The notes beneath the pieces were generated by a model. It saw only the letters and a list, made by a program, of their open reading frames with translations. It was not told the DNA's origin and made no database searches. This document shows, one piece after another, positions 43,503 through 52,023 of a stretch of DNA of 64,000 nt (position 1 is the first letter of the stretch; each line of letters opens with the position of its first letter). The position numbers and the translations under genes were made by a program. Source of the stretch: Candidatus Bathyarchaeum tardum (GTDB taxonomy: Archaea > Thermoproteota > Bathyarchaeia > Bathyarchaeales > Bathyarchaeaceae); NCBI GenBank assembly GCA_029762755.1, contig JARVGH010000003.1, positions 124,001 to 188,000 of the forward strand. The letters run 5' to 3'.

Positions 43503-45725
43503 ATGCCTAGACAGCGACGAAAATCTGGTGTGAAAGTTCTGAAAGCAGCTTCTTCTTCTTTGCGTATGCAGCTGTTACTTACCCTCGTAGAAAAAGGTCC
43601 CCAATCCTACACTGACCTCATGAAGGTTCTTAAACTCAACCCCAGCCGAGACGCAGGAAGATTTGCGTATCACCTCAAATACCTGCTCAACGCTGATTTG
43701 ATTGAACCCGACGTAGACAACAAAGAATACCGACTCACCGAACTAGGCAAAATCATGATTCAATTCACTGAAGACATTCAACAACAATTCTTACAAAGGA
43801 AAAAAATTCTAGTAAGAACCTCCCGTCTGGCCATGGAAGAATTCGACAGAAACAAAATCGTTGAAGCCCTCGTTAAAGAAGCCAATGTCCCCATTTTTCA
43901 GGCTCAAAAAATTGCCCGTGAAACCGAAAAAAGGATCTTGGAATTCAAAACAAAATACTTGACCGCGCCCCTAATTCGAGAAATGGTTAACGCAATCTTG
44001 GTCGAAAAAGGTTTAGAAGAATACCGTCACAAATTAACCCGACTTGGGCTGCCTGTTTTTGATGTTAACCAACTTATTGAATCAACTGGTACCACAAAAC
44101 AAAGTGTTGATGCCATCCACAAAGCAGCAGCGGATGCAGTTATGGAAGAATACACTTTGCTTAACGTTTTGCCTCGGGAAGTTGCTGATGCTCATTTGTC
44201 TGGCGGGTTGCATCTTAACAATTTGGGGACTTGGGTTTTAAAACCTGATCAGTTTATGCATGATTTAAGGTTCTTTTTTCAGCATGGATTAAACCATGGT
44301 GCATTGAACCTTGAAGAGCCCACGTATCTTCCGCCTAAAACTCTTGAAGCTGCTTTGGTTACTGCTTCTAATGTTTTAAAAATTGCATCCACCGAATCAT
44401 CGGGAGAACAAACCCTTGACTTTTTTAACATTTTTTTGGCTCCTTTCACTCAAGGTCTTTCCGAAGAAAGAATTCGAGAAAGCCTAAGACTTTTCATATC
44501 TAACCTTAATCAGCCTCTATTAAATGGGAGTTCAGTTGGGGCTTCTTTAGGTGTAGAATTTTTGGTTCCAGAATTTTTAAAAGACAAAGAAGCTATCGGA
44601 CCCGGAGGAAAAACAGTTGGATGCTACAATGATTTTGTTGAAGAAATTAGACGTTTAGTTTCTTTGCTGTTTGAAGTTTTTCTTCACGATGACACTTACA
44701 AACCAGTTTTAAACCCCCGCCTGATAATCAAAATTCGACCTGAAGTCCTCAAAAACGCGGCGTGTACCCATCTGCTTTATGATGCCCATAAACTTGCAGA
44801 AAACGGTCTGCCATATTTTGCTAATTTATGTCCTGCTGGACAGATAACCGCATCTTATACATCTGCAGGTTTTAGGCTTGCCGCTGAATGGCGAGAAGAT
44901 TGGGAACTGGACACCCTGCAAACTGGAAGCGTTGACAGCGTGATAATTAATCTACCCCGTGTCATGTATGAAGCAAAAGGCAAAGAAAACAGTTTTTTCA
45001 AAATCTTGGACAATCAGCTTGAACTTGCGTTGCAGGCTTTGGAAATAAAATATCATACAATAAAACAGCGTGAACGGGAACATATGTTACCTTTTTTGAT
45101 GCAAAAAACTGGCGGCGACCAATACTTCCGAATTGAAAACGCCGTTCGTTTAGTAAGTTTTGTTGGTTTGAACGAAACAATCCAAGCTTTCTTTGATAAG
45201 CCCTTGAAACAGGAAGGGGAAACTCTTGATTTTGCTAAAAAAATAGTTTCGTGCCTGTCTGAAGACATCGAAAAATACTCGAAAAAGCCTGAAACCCGGG
45301 CTGCTTTAGCTATGGTGCCTGCTAGTTATGCTGCTAAACGGTTAGCCGAATTGGATGCAGAAAAGTACGGTTGGGGAACTGTTCATGCAAAAGGTACTAA
45401 AGAAAACCCCTTCTATACTGACTTAGTAGCTTTGCCGTTAGACACTCAAATCTTCTGGAAGGACCGACTCAAAGTTGAAGAACAGTTTCACCGATTAACT
45501 CCAGGGGGACACTTGGCAGTCATACCCCTTTCTGATGAACCCCAAAAATCTGATGATTTGTTAGCTGTAACCCGAGATATAGCGGGTTCTATGAACGTTG
45601 GGTTAACTGTTTTCAACCGAAACATCGCATATTGTGCAGTTTGCCGTCAGATTTTTTATGGACAATTGGAAAAATGTCCTTCATGTGGCTCTGTTAATAT
45701 GCTTCAATCTTTCAGCCGAGTATAA
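43503..45725 (+). CDS. winged-helix protein fused to inactive NrdD-like ribonucleotide reductase, probable nucleotide-sensing regulator
   Basis: A 740-residue protein. Residues 18-90 are an ArsR-type winged helix (SSLRMQLLLTLVEKG, YTDLMKVLKLNPS, FAYHLKYLLNADLI). Residues 101-190 are an ATP-cone, and 205-705 align along their whole length with the genuine NrdD encoded at 46291. The active-site segment GKGVSCYQCCAYCF of NrdD reads GQITASYTSAGFRL here (about residues 446-459), so all four cysteines are lost. The Zn-ribbon cysteines are kept (C711, C714, C725, C728), but the protein stops at SRV, exactly where NrdD continues TGYY with its glycyl-radical Gly. It therefore cannot reduce ribonucleotides. 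The intact fold, allosteric domain and added HTH suggest a dNTP/ATP-sensing transcription factor for nrdHD. Confidence 0.85.
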   Translation: MPRQRRKSGVKVLKAASSSLRMQLLLTLVEKGPQSYTDLMKVLKLNPSRDAGRFAYHLKYLLNADLIEPDVDNKEYRLTELGKIMIQFTEDIQQQFLQRKKILVRTSRLAMEEFDRNKIVEALVKEANVPIFQAQKIARETEKRILEFKTKYLTAPLIREMVNAILVEKGLEEYRHKLTRLGLPVFDVNQLIESTGTTKQSVDAIHKAAADAVMEEYTLLNVLPREVADAHLSGGLHLNNLGTWVLKPDQFMHDLRFFFQHGLNHGALNLEEPTYLPPKTLEAALVTASNVLKIASTESSGEQTLDFFNIFLAPFTQGLSEERIRESLRLFISNLNQPLLNGSSVGASLGVEFLVPEFLKDKEAIGPGGKTVGCYNDFVEEIRRLVSLLFEVFLHDDTYKPVLNPRLIIKIRPEVLKNAACTHLLYDAHKLAENGLPYFANLCPAGQITASYTSAGFRLAAEWREDWELDTLQTGSVDSVIINLPRVMYEAKGKENSFFKILDNQLELALQALEIKYHTIKQREREHMLPFLMQKTGGDQYFRIENAVRLVSFVGLNETIQAFFDKPLKQEGETLDFAKKIVSCLSEDIEKYSKKPETRAALAMVPASYAAKRLAELDAEKYGWGTVHAKGTKENPFYTDLVALPLDTQIFWKDRLKVEEQFHRLTPGGHLAVIPLSDEPQKSDDLLAVTRDIAGSMNVGLTVFNRNIAYCAVCRQIFYGQLEKCPSCGSVNMLQSFSRV

Positions 45726-45782
45726 TACAGCCTTTTTTTGTTTTATTGTCTATATTCAAATACAGGGTTTTTTGTTAGACCC

Positions 45783-45790
45783 CTATATAA
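45783..45790 (+). promoter_or_regulatory. TATA box upstream of nrdH-nrdD
   Basis: TATATAAG is the best TATA match in the 259-base gap before nrdH. A second candidate, TTAAATATAG (45916-45925), is nearer the gene. With the first, the palindrome at 45844-45859 lies in the 5' leader; with the second, upstream of the promoter. Both may be used. Confidence 0.4.
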
Positions 45791-45843
45791 GACAGAAAAC
45801 AATTCTAGAGTAAAATCGTGTCAATATTTTTCGGTGTCTTTCA

Positions 45844-45859
45844 AACTAGAATACTAGTT
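45844..45859. promoter_or_regulatory. palindrome AACTAG-AATA-CTAGTT upstream of nrdH-nrdD
   Basis: A perfect 6-4-6 inverted repeat. Its left arm, with flanking A, is AAACTAGA, also present at the start of the near-palindrome before the NrdD-like regulator. TCTAGA (45804-45809) is a further related site. Likely operator for a regulator of ribonucleotide reduction. Confidence 0.45.
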
Positions 45860-45984
45860 AGATGTCAATTTGAAATGACTCTTATACAGAATTTTATACC
45901 ATTAACACTAAAAAATTAAATATAGCCAGTTGCCCCTAAATGCTTTTATCTTACAAGTAAAAACATCTAACGAGGTAATTTTTC

Positions 45985-46290
45985 ATGGGTTTTTCAAACG
46001 ATTTCGGCAGCTCTTCTGCGCATCCACCCGCAAACGGCGTCGTGGTTTACACAACCAGCGGATGCACTCGATGTGACATGCTGAAAAAATGGTTAAAAAA
46101 TAAAAACACGAATTTTGAAGAAAAAAATCTAGAAGACTCAGACGTAATGACCGACCTAGTAATGAGAAATTTTGTCGTTATGTCCGCGCCCGCCCTAGAA
46201 ATTAACGGAGAAGTATATACAGACAGTCAAATATTCGAAAACAATGGAATAATCAAGCCGACAATTTCAAAAATTTTTGAGGGAATGTAA
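45985..46290 (+). CDS. nrdH: NrdH-like glutaredoxin
   Basis: A 101-residue thioredoxin-fold redoxin. The active site CTRC follows VVVYTTSG at about residues 32-35, and APALEING carries the cis-proline region. The gene directly touches nrdD (its stop precedes the nrdD ATG without a gap), so it probably supplies reducing equivalents to this class III enzyme rather than formate. GAGG upstream of ATG. The N-terminal 20 residues are a polar, unmatched extension. Confidence 0.85.
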   Translation: MGFSNDFGSSSAHPPANGVVVYTTSGCTRCDMLKKWLKNKNTNFEEKNLEDSDVMTDLVMRNFVVMSAPALEINGEVYTDSQIFENNGIIKPTISKIFEGM

Positions 46291-48492
46291 ATGACCGAAA
46301 TGTTGCATAACGTTCAGCCGATGGTTAGAGGAACAGACGGTTTTATTGTTCCTTGGAGTAAACAAAAAATTGTAGAACAGCTAATAACTGAAACTAAATT
46401 GGCTAAAGAATTTTACGACATGCCTGCAATAAGCCAGCACGACGCTGAACAAATTGCATCTGAGGTTGAAACGAAAGTTTTTGATTTGAATCTCAAGTTC
46501 ATTAGCGGTCCTTTGATTCGAGAGTTGGTAAACAATGTTTTGTTGTCCAGAGTTTCAGAAAAACCACAGTTTGCTTTGTACCGAAACATTTTGACTCGAG
46601 TCGGTGCACCTGTTTATAACGCTTATTTGATGGATATGGGTGAAGGCTTTAAAGCAAAAGAGAATGCAAACCTTCAACCTAACCCAGAAACTGCCCACAA
46701 ACGAAAAGCAGACTGGGTCTCTGGTGAAGAGTACCTTCTATTGATGCCGCCGGATATTGCTGACGCTCACTTGGCGGGGGACTTGCACATTCACGATTTA
46801 GAATATTTTGGCACTCGACCCTTCTGTCAAGACTGGGACTTGCGTTACTTCTTCTATTACGGGTTAATGCCTGACGGACTGGGTACACGAACAAGCATCG
46901 CTGGTCCAGCTAAACACCCCGAAGTAGCAATTCTACATACCGCTAAAATCTTAGCTTCAGCTCAGACAAACTTTGCAGGTGGAGAAGGTTTCTACAATTT
47001 CCTTATATTCTTAGCACCTTACTTCCGAGGACTAAGCTACGAACGAACTCGTCAACTCATGCAGATGATGTTCTTTGAGTACACTCAAGCCTACGTTGCT
47101 AGGGGCGGTCAACTAGTTTTCAGTAACATTCAGGTGCAACCTGGAGTTCCTGACCTATGGAAGAACGTTCCAATTGTAATGAACGGAAAAATAGGACCAG
47201 ATGTTTATGGCAACTATGAAGACGAAGTTCGCATGATGTTCCGTGCCCTTTACGATGTTGCTGGCAAAGGCGATTACTGGGGTAAACCTTTCAACTTTCC
47301 TAAACTTGAAAACTCGTTGAGTCCCGAATTTTTCAAGCCTGAATATGATGATGTTTGGCTTGATGTTCACAAGGTTGTTGGCAAGTTTGGGTTGCCTTAC
47401 TTTGATAACTTGATGCCTGATTATCGAGGGTATGGAAAAGGTGTTTCATGTTACCAATGTTGTGCATACTGTTTTGTTGAAACACCAGAAGACAGCGAAG
47501 ACTTCTACGAGAAACTCAACTTTGATGGCGGAAAACATTTCACCATGGGTAGCTGGCAAGTTTCTAGCTTGAATCTTCCAAGGTTAGCTTATAAAGCAAA
47601 CGGAGAGGACGAGGTTCTCTTTGAAGAAGCACGAAGACTGATGGATTCGGCTCTGGAAGTTTTTAAAGCAAAGAAGAAATGGATGGATCTTTCCCTGAAG
47701 AACAACCGTATTCCTTTTGCTACTCAACGACCCTTAGATCCAAGAACCGGTGAGAAAGGAACAACTGCTGTAGACTTTGATGCCCTGACCTTTACAATCG
47801 GTCTTGTAGGTGGTAACGAGATGGCTCAGTACCATACTGGTTATCAGTTGCACGAAAATATGGAAGGCGTCAAGATTCTAATCAAATTGATTCTGGAAAT
47901 GCAAAAATATAAGAAAGTTCTCGAAGAAAAGAGTGGTTACAAAATTGCTCTGGCACGAACTCCTGCAGAATCTACTGCCCAACGGTTTGCCATTTCTGAC
48001 TTAATAACTGATAAATATCGAGGTAACGCAGAAAAACTTGTCAAAGGAAATGTCGGGGAAGCCAAGTTTATGTTGGCTAACCACAAAAAGGATGTTCCAG
48101 TTTACTACAGCAATGGAACTCACGTTGACGTCGGGGCAAAAATGGGTCTGTTTGAACGAATGAACATTGAACAAAAGTTCTTCCCCCTCTTGAACGGTGG
48201 AAACATGCTCCATGTCTGGCTTGGCGACGCTGACCCTGACCCTGAAGCTTTGTACAAACTAACAAAACGAATTACAACCCAAAGCAATATCGGTTACTTT
48301 GCTTACACTAAAGACCTCACTGTCTGCAGTAACTGTGGAAAAGTCACTTCACCAATGCGGGACAACTGTCCTAACTGTAATTCTAACTCTGTAGAGTGGT
48401 GGTCACGAGTAACTGGATATTACCAAGCAGTCAGCGGTTGGAACAAAGGCAAACGAGAAGAGCTAGCAAACAGATACCGAACTGGGCTGTAA
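46291..48492 (+). CDS. nrdD: anaerobic (class III) ribonucleoside-triphosphate reductase
   Basis: A 733-residue glycyl-radical enzyme making deoxyribonucleotides without oxygen. An ATP-cone lies at about 5-95; the catalytic cysteines are in SCYQCC (C387, C390, C391); the C-terminal Zn-ribbon is CSNC...CPNC, and the radical glycine is G709 in SRVTGYY. All key residues are present, unlike the paralogue encoded 0.6 kb upstream. The activating enzyme gene nrdG is not in the window. Coupled to the redoxin gene. Codon use is C-rich, suggesting strong expression. Confidence 0.96.
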   Translation: MTEMLHNVQPMVRGTDGFIVPWSKQKIVEQLITETKLAKEFYDMPAISQHDAEQIASEVETKVFDLNLKFISGPLIRELVNNVLLSRVSEKPQFALYRNILTRVGAPVYNAYLMDMGEGFKAKENANLQPNPETAHKRKADWVSGEEYLLLMPPDIADAHLAGDLHIHDLEYFGTRPFCQDWDLRYFFYYGLMPDGLGTRTSIAGPAKHPEVAILHTAKILASAQTNFAGGEGFYNFLIFLAPYFRGLSYERTRQLMQMMFFEYTQAYVARGGQLVFSNIQVQPGVPDLWKNVPIVMNGKIGPDVYGNYEDEVRMMFRALYDVAGKGDYWGKPFNFPKLENSLSPEFFKPEYDDVWLDVHKVVGKFGLPYFDNLMPDYRGYGKGVSCYQCCAYCFVETPEDSEDFYEKLNFDGGKHFTMGSWQVSSLNLPRLAYKANGEDEVLFEEARRLMDSALEVFKAKKKWMDLSLKNNRIPFATQRPLDPRTGEKGTTAVDFDALTFTIGLVGGNEMAQYHTGYQLHENMEGVKILIKLILEMQKYKKVLEEKSGYKIALARTPAESTAQRFAISDLITDKYRGNAEKLVKGNVGEAKFMLANHKKDVPVYYSNGTHVDVGAKMGLFERMNIEQKFFPLLNGGNMLHVWLGDADPDPEALYKLTKRITTQSNIGYFAYTKDLTVCSNCGKVTSPMRDNCPNCNSNSVEWWSRVTGYYQAVSGWNKGKREELANRYRTGL

Positions 48493-48528
48493 GATGCAGC
48501 TCATTTTTACCATTTTTTTGGTTCAAGT

Positions 48529-49116
48529 TCACCGTTTAGTTTTTGCCAACAAAAATTGGTGAAGCTGCGGGAATCTTGAGGTCAACAATCTTGTTGGAAT
48601 AATCAGCTTATTTGCTGCAAGTTCCCCAACACCCTTTACTTCGTATCCTTTTTTCTTGAAATCTTCTGGTGTCCATTTGCTGACGTGTTCTTGGAATGGG
48701 TTGTGCTTGGTGTGGCTTTTTGGTTGTTTAAAGAAACTAGAAGGAGTAGAAACGATAACCGTGTCTGCGATTCTTTGAAGTTCTTTTAGCAGTTGTTCTC
48801 CACAATTTTTTGGTAAATGCTCAATTGTTTCTATGCATGTGGCGACGGTGAATTCTTGGTTATCAAAAGGTAATGGCATGTTCCTTAAGTCAAAACAATG
48901 GAGTTCATCATATATGCTGTATTTTTTACAAAATTCAACATATTCGGGGAAAATGTCTACTCCAACTAACCGTTTTGGGGTTCTATAAATTCGTGTTATG
49001 GCACCTACGATGCCTCTGCCGCAGCCTACGTCAATTAGTGATTCAACATTTTTTGGGATTTCTTCCAGTAGTTCGTGAAGAAAAGGGCGAGTCCAAGAGG
49101 CAACTTTCGAATCCAT
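48529..49116 (-). CDS. class I SAM-dependent methyltransferase
   Basis: A 195-residue Rossmann-type methyltransferase. Motif I is SLIDVGCGRGIVG (about 23-35), the acidic loop VGVDIFPEYVEF follows, then LPFDNQEFTVATCIETIEHLPK, typical of UbiE/small-molecule methyltransferases. The N- and C-termini lack an added domain. The substrate is unknown. It is divergent from the flippase-like gene at 49264, so the two may share regulation and perhaps a lipid-related pathway. Confidence 0.82.
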   Translation of the reverse strand: MDSKVASWTRPFLHELLEEIPKNVESLIDVGCGRGIVGAITRIYRTPKRLVGVDIFPEYVEFCKKYSIYDELHCFDLRNMPLPFDNQEFTVATCIETIEHLPKNCGEQLLKELQRIADTVIVSTPSSFFKQPKSHTKHNPFQEHVSKWTPEDFKKKGYEVKGVGELAANKLIIPTRLLTSRFPQLHQFLLAKTKR

Positions 49117-49263
49117 GCTTTACCACTCTGTCGTAGTCAAAAGTGTAATGAAGTAAAAAGAATTGCCCTTTTTGCGAAGTTGTTGAAAACTTTCACGAAA
49201 AAACAGATACACACTATTATATTGTCTGTTGACCGTAAAAGACAGCAAGTTGCTGTGAGCTAA

Positions 49264-50337
49264 GTGGTTGAAATCAACAACTCAATTAATAAAAATTGGT
49301 TGCCAAGGAGCAAGACCCTCAAAAGAACTGTTCCCCTTTTGATTTTGGGTCTGTTGATTTTTGTTATTTACCTGTACTTTTTTGTTGACCTACCCGAATT
49401 GCTTGCAGTTTTTCAGGGAATTGACATTTTCTATTATTCACTGGCTGTAGTGGGAGTTCTAGTAAACCTGCTAACTTACTCCTTGACTTGGCAGTATCTT
49501 CTGAAGCCTTTGTCAATAAATGTTGGATTCAAAACAACCTTGTTAATCAGTTGGGTTGGAAATTTTGTTGAATTTTTTGTTCCTTCCGAATCCATTGGCG
49601 AAGACGTTTCTAAAAGTTACCTTATGGCAAAAGCCTCAGACGAAAACGCTGGAAAAGTCGTAGCTTCAGTTTTGGGACAGCGAATACTCTCCATGCTCGT
49701 TACTGTTATTATTTTGGTTTTATGTTCCGTTTTGTTGTTTACTTTGGATTTTGTTATTCCTTCGAGCATGTCCGTTTTGATAGTTCTGATTTCTGTAGGC
49801 ACTGTAATCCCCTTATTATTCATAATTTTGTTATGCAAAAAAGAAAAACTAAGTCATAGAGTAATCGATTTATTAATACGTTTTTGCGCCTGGGCTTCCC
49901 GAGGACGGTTAAACCTTGAAGACCTCCGAAGAAAAGCAAAAAACTCGGTGTATTCTTTTCATCAATCAATGAGTATTTTGGGTAAAAATCCAAAAATTCT
50001 GATTTTACCTTTGGTGTTTTCTCTGGTTAGTTATTTCTTTAGTGTAATTGTTTCTTACTTTGTTTTTGCTTCTTTGGGATACTTCAACATCAGCTTTGTT
50101 TTACTTACACTCGTTTACACTCTTAGCCGCAGCTTTCAAAGCATCCCTACCATGCTGCCCGGTGAAATAGGCTTTCTAGAAATTGTTATGACCAGCCTTT
50201 ACATTGCTCTTCTTGGACCTCAAGCCACTGCAATAAGTGCTGCATCTACAGTTCTTACTCGTGTTTTGTGGGTGTGGCTTAAAGTCTTGTTAGGCTTTGG
50301 GGCTCTTCAATGGGCTGTTCGTAAAAAACTATTGTAG
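49264..50337 (+). CDS. lysylphosphatidylglycerol synthase TM-like (flippase-like) membrane protein
   Basis: A 357-residue protein with about eight or nine membrane helices. WVGNFVEFFVPSESIGEDVSKSYLM, then ILGKNPKILILPLVFSLVSYF and SIPTMLPGEIGFLEIVMTSLYIALLG match the UPF0104/LPG_synthase_TM family, whose members include MprF-type lipid flippase domains. No catalytic C-terminal domain is attached. Probably moves or helps modify membrane lipids. GTG start immediately after an in-frame stop; ribosome site is weak. Divergent from the methyltransferase gene. Confidence 0.82.
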   Translation: MVEINNSINKNWLPRSKTLKRTVPLLILGLLIFVIYLYFFVDLPELLAVFQGIDIFYYSLAVVGVLVNLLTYSLTWQYLLKPLSINVGFKTTLLISWVGNFVEFFVPSESIGEDVSKSYLMAKASDENAGKVVASVLGQRILSMLVTVIILVLCSVLLFTLDFVIPSSMSVLIVLISVGTVIPLLFIILLCKKEKLSHRVIDLLIRFCAWASRGRLNLEDLRRKAKNSVYSFHQSMSILGKNPKILILPLVFSLVSYFFSVIVSYFVFASLGYFNISFVLLTLVYTLSRSFQSIPTMLPGEIGFLEIVMTSLYIALLGPQATAISAASTVLTRVLWVWLKVLLGFGALQWAVRKKLL

Positions 50338-50433
50338 AGAATCAGTTTTTTATAATCAAAAAACTGTTTTAGCTTCAAATGAAAAGGAGATTTTGCGATA
50401 AAAGAATCGCTAATCATGTGTAATTTTTTTTGG

Positions 50434-50550
50434 TTAGTCTACTCGTTGCATTGGTTGGTCACAGCAGAAAAGGATCCCTTTTCCTGGTGTCATAACCTTT
50501 ACAACGTTGTCGCATACTTTGCACGCATACATTTTTCCTTCGATTGTCAC
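50434..50550 (-). CDS. desulforedoxin-type small iron protein
   Basis: A 38-residue product beginning MTIEGKMYACKVCDNVVKV and ending GILFCCDQPMQRVD. The pattern C-x2-C ... C-C, ending in QPM, is that of desulforedoxin and the N-terminal domain of desulfoferrodoxin, which bind one Fe in a Cys4 site. GTG start with a near-perfect GAGGAGGTGA ribosome site 5 bases upstream. It stands alone. Likely an electron carrier in oxygen or superoxide defence, in keeping with the peroxiredoxin and ferritin-like genes in the window. Confidence 0.85.
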   Translation of the reverse strand: MTIEGKMYACKVCDNVVKVMTPGKGILFCCDQPMQRVD

Positions 50551-50597
50551 TTTTTCACCTCCTCTGTTTGTCCGCGTATTAGATTACTATAGTTCTG

Positions 50598-51758
50598 TTA
50601 TAGGAAATTCAATTCGTCGTAAATATTTCTTACATATTCTGGTTCATGTGATAACTCATGACTTCTTAAAAGTTGCCTTTCTAACCGACTTAAAGCGGTG
50701 CGAAAAGTCGCTTCTGGACCATATCCTTCGCTGGAACTGAAAAACGAGCCCTTTCTTGTCCTAAACTGCAAGCGGCAGTGTATTAGTTGTTCTCCTTTAA
50801 AGTTTGTCCCATGCGTTTTCATGTACACAAACAAGGTTCCAGACTCTAGGGTTTTTTGGTATTTATTTGCAAACACTTCAAAATCAGACATTATGGCGCC
50901 CTGTTGCATTTCCTTTATTCCGACTCTTTTGACAGAGAACTGCACTGTAATTTTTTGTTCGGGGGTTTCCCTTTCAGCTAAAGGCTCAAGAAGGTCCCTT
51001 TTAGTCAAAATTCCTGCCAGTCTTCCTTTGCTGGTTACAACCAAAGAAGTAATGTCATTTTTTTGCATTTTTTCAACTGCATCTTTTAGAGTTGTTTCTG
51101 GCTGAACGGTAATTACTGGTTTGGTCATTATTCCTTTAGCGGGAATGCTTAGAACTGGGGCTTTTTTCCCGCTCATATCTCCAACGGTTTGGCGTTGTTT
51201 TGGCTGGAATAAGCTTTCAATTACATTTTTAACTGAGACAATTCCTGTTATGTTTCCTTTTTTTAGTACTGGTGCGTGAGAAATTCCATGTTCCCTAAAA
51301 AGACTTAGAACTGCTCCTACTGAGTCATATTCATCGATGTAGAACGGTTTTTTGGTCATTACATCACTGGCTGTTTTGTCTCCCCATTTTCCTACAACTG
51401 CCCCTAGAATTATATCATCATCTGTAACTATTCCAATTAGTTTTTCTTGGTTGAAAACTGGAAGCTGGTTGATTCCGCTGGTTATCATTAACTGTGCTAC
51501 TTTAGTGAGTGTGTCTTCTGGTGATACTGTTGGTGCTGAGCGCATCAAAGTTTCTACTTTTGTTATGGCGGGATCGTAACGTGATCTGGCTATCCATCTG
51601 TGGGTGATTACACCAGTGTATTTTCCTTTTTCGTTTAAAACAACAAGTACTGGTGTTGGTTTATCTTTAAAGATCGAAAGACAAACAGAAAGTGAGTCGT
51701 CTTTTTTAACACTCTTAAAATTTGTTGAAAACACATCTTTAACTACCGTTGAGGCCAT
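50598..51758 (-). CDS. four-CBS-domain protein with ribosome-hibernation-factor-like C-terminus
   Basis: A 386-residue protein. Four CBS motifs occupy about 1-270 (each with the SVCLSIFKDKP..VLVVLNEKGKYTGVIT style; ITSGINQLPVFNQEKLIGIVTDDD, FREHGISHAPVLKKGNITGIVS, MQKNDITSLVVTSKGRLAGILTKRD). The last 110 residues (KITVQFSVKRVG...FRTRKGSFFSSSEGYGPEATFRTALSRLERQLLR) resemble the HPF/sigma-54 modulation domain that binds small ribosomal subunits. Combination with nucleotide-sensing CBS domains suggests energy-dependent ribosome inactivation. The domain architecture is seen; the role is inference. Confidence 0.78.
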   Translation of the reverse strand: MASTVVKDVFSTNFKSVKKDDSLSVCLSIFKDKPTPVLVVLNEKGKYTGVITHRWIARSRYDPAITKVETLMRSAPTVSPEDTLTKVAQLMITSGINQLPVFNQEKLIGIVTDDDIILGAVVGKWGDKTASDVMTKKPFYIDEYDSVGAVLSLFREHGISHAPVLKKGNITGIVSVKNVIESLFQPKQRQTVGDMSGKKAPVLSIPAKGIMTKPVITVQPETTLKDAVEKMQKNDITSLVVTSKGRLAGILTKRDLLEPLAERETPEQKITVQFSVKRVGIKEMQQGAIMSDFEVFANKYQKTLESGTLFVYMKTHGTNFKGEQLIHCRLQFRTRKGSFFSSSEGYGPEATFRTALSRLERQLLRSHELSHEPEYVRNIYDELNFL

Positions 51759-51918
51759 TTTTACTTCTCCAAAAATCCATTTTTTGCAAAAGGCAATTCA
51801 ATCAGTATATACTAACCTCCTGTTGAAACTTTAACGTTTTGTTTTAGGGAAGTTACTCTCTTGTTTTACAACATTACATTTGTTGAAGAATTGTTGCACT
51901 TGATTATTCAATTGATTT

Positions 51919-52023
51919 TTATGTCCTCAAACTTGTTGACCAATCAATGTCTGTAAGGTTATTTTCAACTAAACATTGGACTTGTAGGTCAATTTCTTTA
52001 ATAAAAATTTTTTTCTTTCTCAT
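51919..52023 (-). CDS. 34-residue protein coupled to a winged-helix gene
   Basis: An ATG directly follows the stop of the upstream winged-helix gene, with no gap. The product starts MRKKKIFIKEIDLQVQCLVE and ends DIDWSTSLRT. Codon use looks coding and the acidic/hydrophobic spacing suggests two short helices. No family is recognised. It could instead be the start of a longer gene broken downstream, since the next 100 bases contain no continuing frame. Confidence 0.4.
   Translation of the reverse strand: MRKKKIFIKEIDLQVQCLVENNLTDIDWSTSLRT

Noticed and set aside
43503-45725. Reading the NrdD-like gene as a simple pseudogene of nrdD
   Set aside because: The frame is intact over 740 codons with normal codon use, zinc ligands and ATP-cone are kept, and sequence after the stop has no remaining NrdD homology, so it is better seen as a repurposed gene.
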